From the NCBI RefSeq assembly GCF_936925435.1, contig NZ_CAKZHQ010000038.1, positions 1-61,083 on the forward strand: a stretch of DNA of 61,083 bases. Direction: 5' to 3'. Under the pieces are notes generated by a model. The model was not told the origin of the DNA. It searched no databases and saw only the letters and a program-made list of their open reading frames with translations. The position numbers and the translations under genes were made by a program. This document shows positions 59,698-61,083 of the stretch, piece by piece; position 1 is the first letter of the stretch; each line of letters begins with the position of its first letter. The stretch is from an uncultured Ramlibacter sp. (GTDB lineage Bacteria; Pseudomonadota; Gammaproteobacteria; Burkholderiales; Burkholderiaceae_C).

Positions 59698-59719
59698 AAT
59701 AAGGAACTGAAATCTTATT
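59698..59719. promoter_or_regulatory. Candidate CysB-type operator upstream of the sulfate-binding protein
   Basis: A perfect dyad AATAAG-N10-CTTATT (59698-59719) lies 69 bp upstream of the Sbp start. An overlapping dyad GGAAC/GTTCC is also present. ATAAG/CTTAT arms recur before cysI (56840-56858), another sulfur gene in this window, suggesting a shared regulator. Confidence 0.4.
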
Positions 59720-59787
59720 GGTTCCAGTTTGGAGGAGCGGCTTCCAGAATGCGTTCCATCAATCCTTATCGACCTCTGGAGCACCGT

Positions 59788-60888
59788 ATGAGCCTGCGAC
59801 GCGACTTTATCAAGATTCCCCTGGCAGCGGCCCTGGCCAGCGCTTTGACCCTCACGGCCCTGCCGTCGTTTGCCCAGCAGGTGACTCTGTTGAATGTGTC
59901 CTACGACCCGACGCGCGAGCTGTACGTGGAGTACAACCAGGCCTTCGCCAAGTACTGGAAGGGCAAGACCGGCCAGGACGTGACCATCAAGCAGTCGCAC
60001 GGCGGCTCGGGCAAGCAGGCGCGCTCGGTGATTGACGGTCTGGAGGCCGATGTCGTGACGCTGGCGCTGAACATGTTCACCCAGGGTGTCGATCCGAAAC
60101 TCGACTGCTCGGACATTGAGCGGATCAAGGCGGTCTACGAGTATTCCAACGAGATGACCATTCCCGAGCGCCACCCTTACGTCGGCGAACTGGTCTATAC
60201 TGCGTTTTCCGGCTCGCACCAGGATGCGATCAACAAGGGCATGAAGGCGATCAAGGTCGCCAATCACCCGGTCTGGGAAGTGCCTTATCTGCCGATCGAT
60301 CCGCAGGATGTAGGGCGCTCCTACGAGGCGATCATCCGCATCAACTCGCAATCGGGCAAGGGTGGGATCGCCTACATCCTGCAGGAAGACTACGGCATCA
60401 ACCTGCCGCGCAACCTGCAGGTGGAGTTCCGCGAGGACATCCAGCGCATCACGGATGAAGAGGGCATCGAACTGCCGTCGAAGCGCATCCATGCACGCTT
60501 CATCGAACGTTATGTCGATCAGCCCGAGGCACGGATCAAGTTCGTCGATCACCATACCTACCCGGCCGGTTCCGACCAGAAGGGTATCCGCGTGGTTGCT
60601 GCCGAGATTACCGATGGCGGAGAGACCATGCGCATCGAGGGCAAGGGCACCGGGCCGATCGACGGTTTCGTCAATGCGCTGTCGGCCTATCTGGGCATCG
60701 ATCTCTCGGTTGAGGACTATTCCGAGCATTCGCTGCAGCACGGATCCAACGCAGCGGCCATAGCCTATGTGGAAATGGCGCATGTCGGCGGCAAGCTGTT
60801 TGGGGTCGGCATCAACACCAACATCGTCACCGCTTCGCTGGAGGCGATCGTGTCGGCCGCCAACCGCGTGCTGGCTGAACAGAAATAG
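59788..60888 (+). CDS. Chimeric ORF: sulfate-binding protein fused to LeuA C-terminus (probable assembly join)
   Basis: The 366-codon ORF has two unrelated parts. Residues 1-93 are a periplasmic sulfate-binding protein (Sbp/CysP): signal peptide ending ALPSFAQQ, then [35 protein letters not shown] and ADVVTLAL. From residue 95 the ORF becomes the C-terminal half of an alphaproteobacterial-type Leu[47 protein letters not shown] and [20 protein letters not shown]. Both proteins contain VTLAL at this point, so the join keeps frame at about 60055-60069. Codon use changes there (more GAT, less GAC). The start (ATG 59788, GGAG upstream) is genuine for Sbp. I expect this ORF not to exist as one gene in the cell. 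Confidence 0.75.
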   Translation: MSLRRDFIKIPLAAALASALTLTALPSFAQQVTLLNVSYDPTRELYVEYNQAFAKYWKGKTGQDVTIKQSHGGSGKQARSVIDGLEADVVTLALNMFTQGVDPKLDCSDIERIKAVYEYSNEMTIPERHPYVGELVYTAFSGSHQDAINKGMKAIKVANHPVWEVPYLPIDPQDVGRSYEAIIRINSQSGKGGIAYILQEDYGINLPRNLQVEFREDIQRITDEEGIELPSKRIHARFIERYVDQPEARIKFVDHHTYPAGSDQKGIRVVAAEITDGGETMRIEGKGTGPIDGFVNALSAYLGIDLSVEDYSEHSLQHGSNAAAIAYVEMAHVGGKLFGVGINTNIVTASLEAIVSAANRVLAEQK

Positions 60889-61083
60889 GCCTGACTTGTG
60901 TCATTGCGGGACCATAGAAGTGGTCCCGTGATCGCATTCAGTCGTCATGCTCGGGCCTGTCCCGTACATCTACTCCCGTCGAATTTTCGGTAAACGTTGG
61001 AAGATCCTCGGGATATGCCCGTGGACGATGTCGCGAAAGGCGTGAGTTCAGCCGCCGATCAGAATCTGCCGTTGATCGAGCGC
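60070..61083. other. Segment of apparently foreign (alphaproteobacterial-like) origin
   Basis: From the junction to the window end the DNA resembles Rhizobiales rather than the rest of the window: the LeuA is of that type and codon use and GC are lower. After the stop there is a hairpin GGGACCA/TGGTCCC (60907-60927) followed by a GTCATGCTCGGGCCTGTCCC unit of the kind common between Rhizobiaceae genes. I see no gene in the last 195 bases. Confidence 0.6.

Noticed and set aside
59788..60888. Genuine bifunctional sulfate-binding/isopropylmalate synthase protein
   Set aside because: The parts belong to different cell compartments, both are truncated at a shared VTLAL peptide, composition changes at the join, and the LeuA part lacks its catalytic barrel.

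Overview
The window reads as a high-GC chromosome segment from a betaproteobacterium of the order Burkholderiales, most likely family Comamonadaceae. The evidence is gene order (ilvB-ilvN-ilvC-pssA-leuA; sigma factor-DUF3619-DUF3106-RDD; nadE-glnB), strong GAC/CTG/GGC codon preference, and two 2-isopropylmalate synthases of different types in tandem. No genus can be named from the sequence alone. The last kilobase (from about 60,055) does not fit: an Sbp-like sulfate-binding protein is joined in frame to the C-terminal half of an alphaproteobacterial-type LeuA, followed by Rhizobiales-looking intergenic DNA. I regard this as a chimeric join, most likely an assembly artefact.

Layout. 0-6.5 kb: RNase HI, an RND efflux adaptor/permease pair, a YaeR-type VOC protein, a GNAT acetyltransferase and a hotdog thioesterase. 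6.5-14.5 kb: a catabolic island with an AraC regulator divergent from a Rieske dioxygenase (alpha, beta, ferredoxin; no reductase) and a five-gene branched-chain-type ABC importer that probably brings in the aromatic substrate. 14.5-17.5 kb: moaA-mobA-moeA for molybdenum cofactor. 17.5-23.5 kb: SDR and aldehyde dehydrogenase, an atypical PAS histidine kinase, and a TetR regulator divergent from a PF10118 di-iron-like hydrolase with two clear operators. 23.5-27.7 kb: a small secreted protein, membrane H+-pyrophosphatase, cytosolic pyrophosphatase and an alpha/beta hydrolase. 27.7-31 kb: a FemAB-like protein, NAD synthetase and PII. 31-34.3 kb: a minus-strand run of sigma factor, DUF3619, DUF3106, RDD, DgkA and LOG. 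34.6-42.4 kb: branched-chain amino acid biosynthesis, with a leucine attenuator in front of two leuA genes. 42.4-46.1 kb: a D,D-endopeptidase, an IclR regulator, the two N-degron transferases Bpt and Aat, and tRNA-Asn. 46.2-50.2 kb: thiamine salvage (thiM, thiE, thiD, cytX) with two TPP riboswitches. 50.2-56.8 kb: FNR, FdxA and the sulfate assimilation cluster (cysN, cysD, cysH, DUF934, cysI). 56.9-59.7 kb: a receiver protein, MnmC with a decayed methyltransferase domain, and YggX.

The most interesting structures outside the genes are: a 49-bp dispersed repeat, five copies all exactly the same length, three of which lie in coding sequence and contribute protein termini or insertions to four genes; a textbook leucine attenuator (peptide, antiterminator, terminator); and paired TetR operators with matching spacers. 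I found no CRISPR array, insertion sequence, phage or integron. No stretch longer than about 300 bases lacks a gene or a named element.
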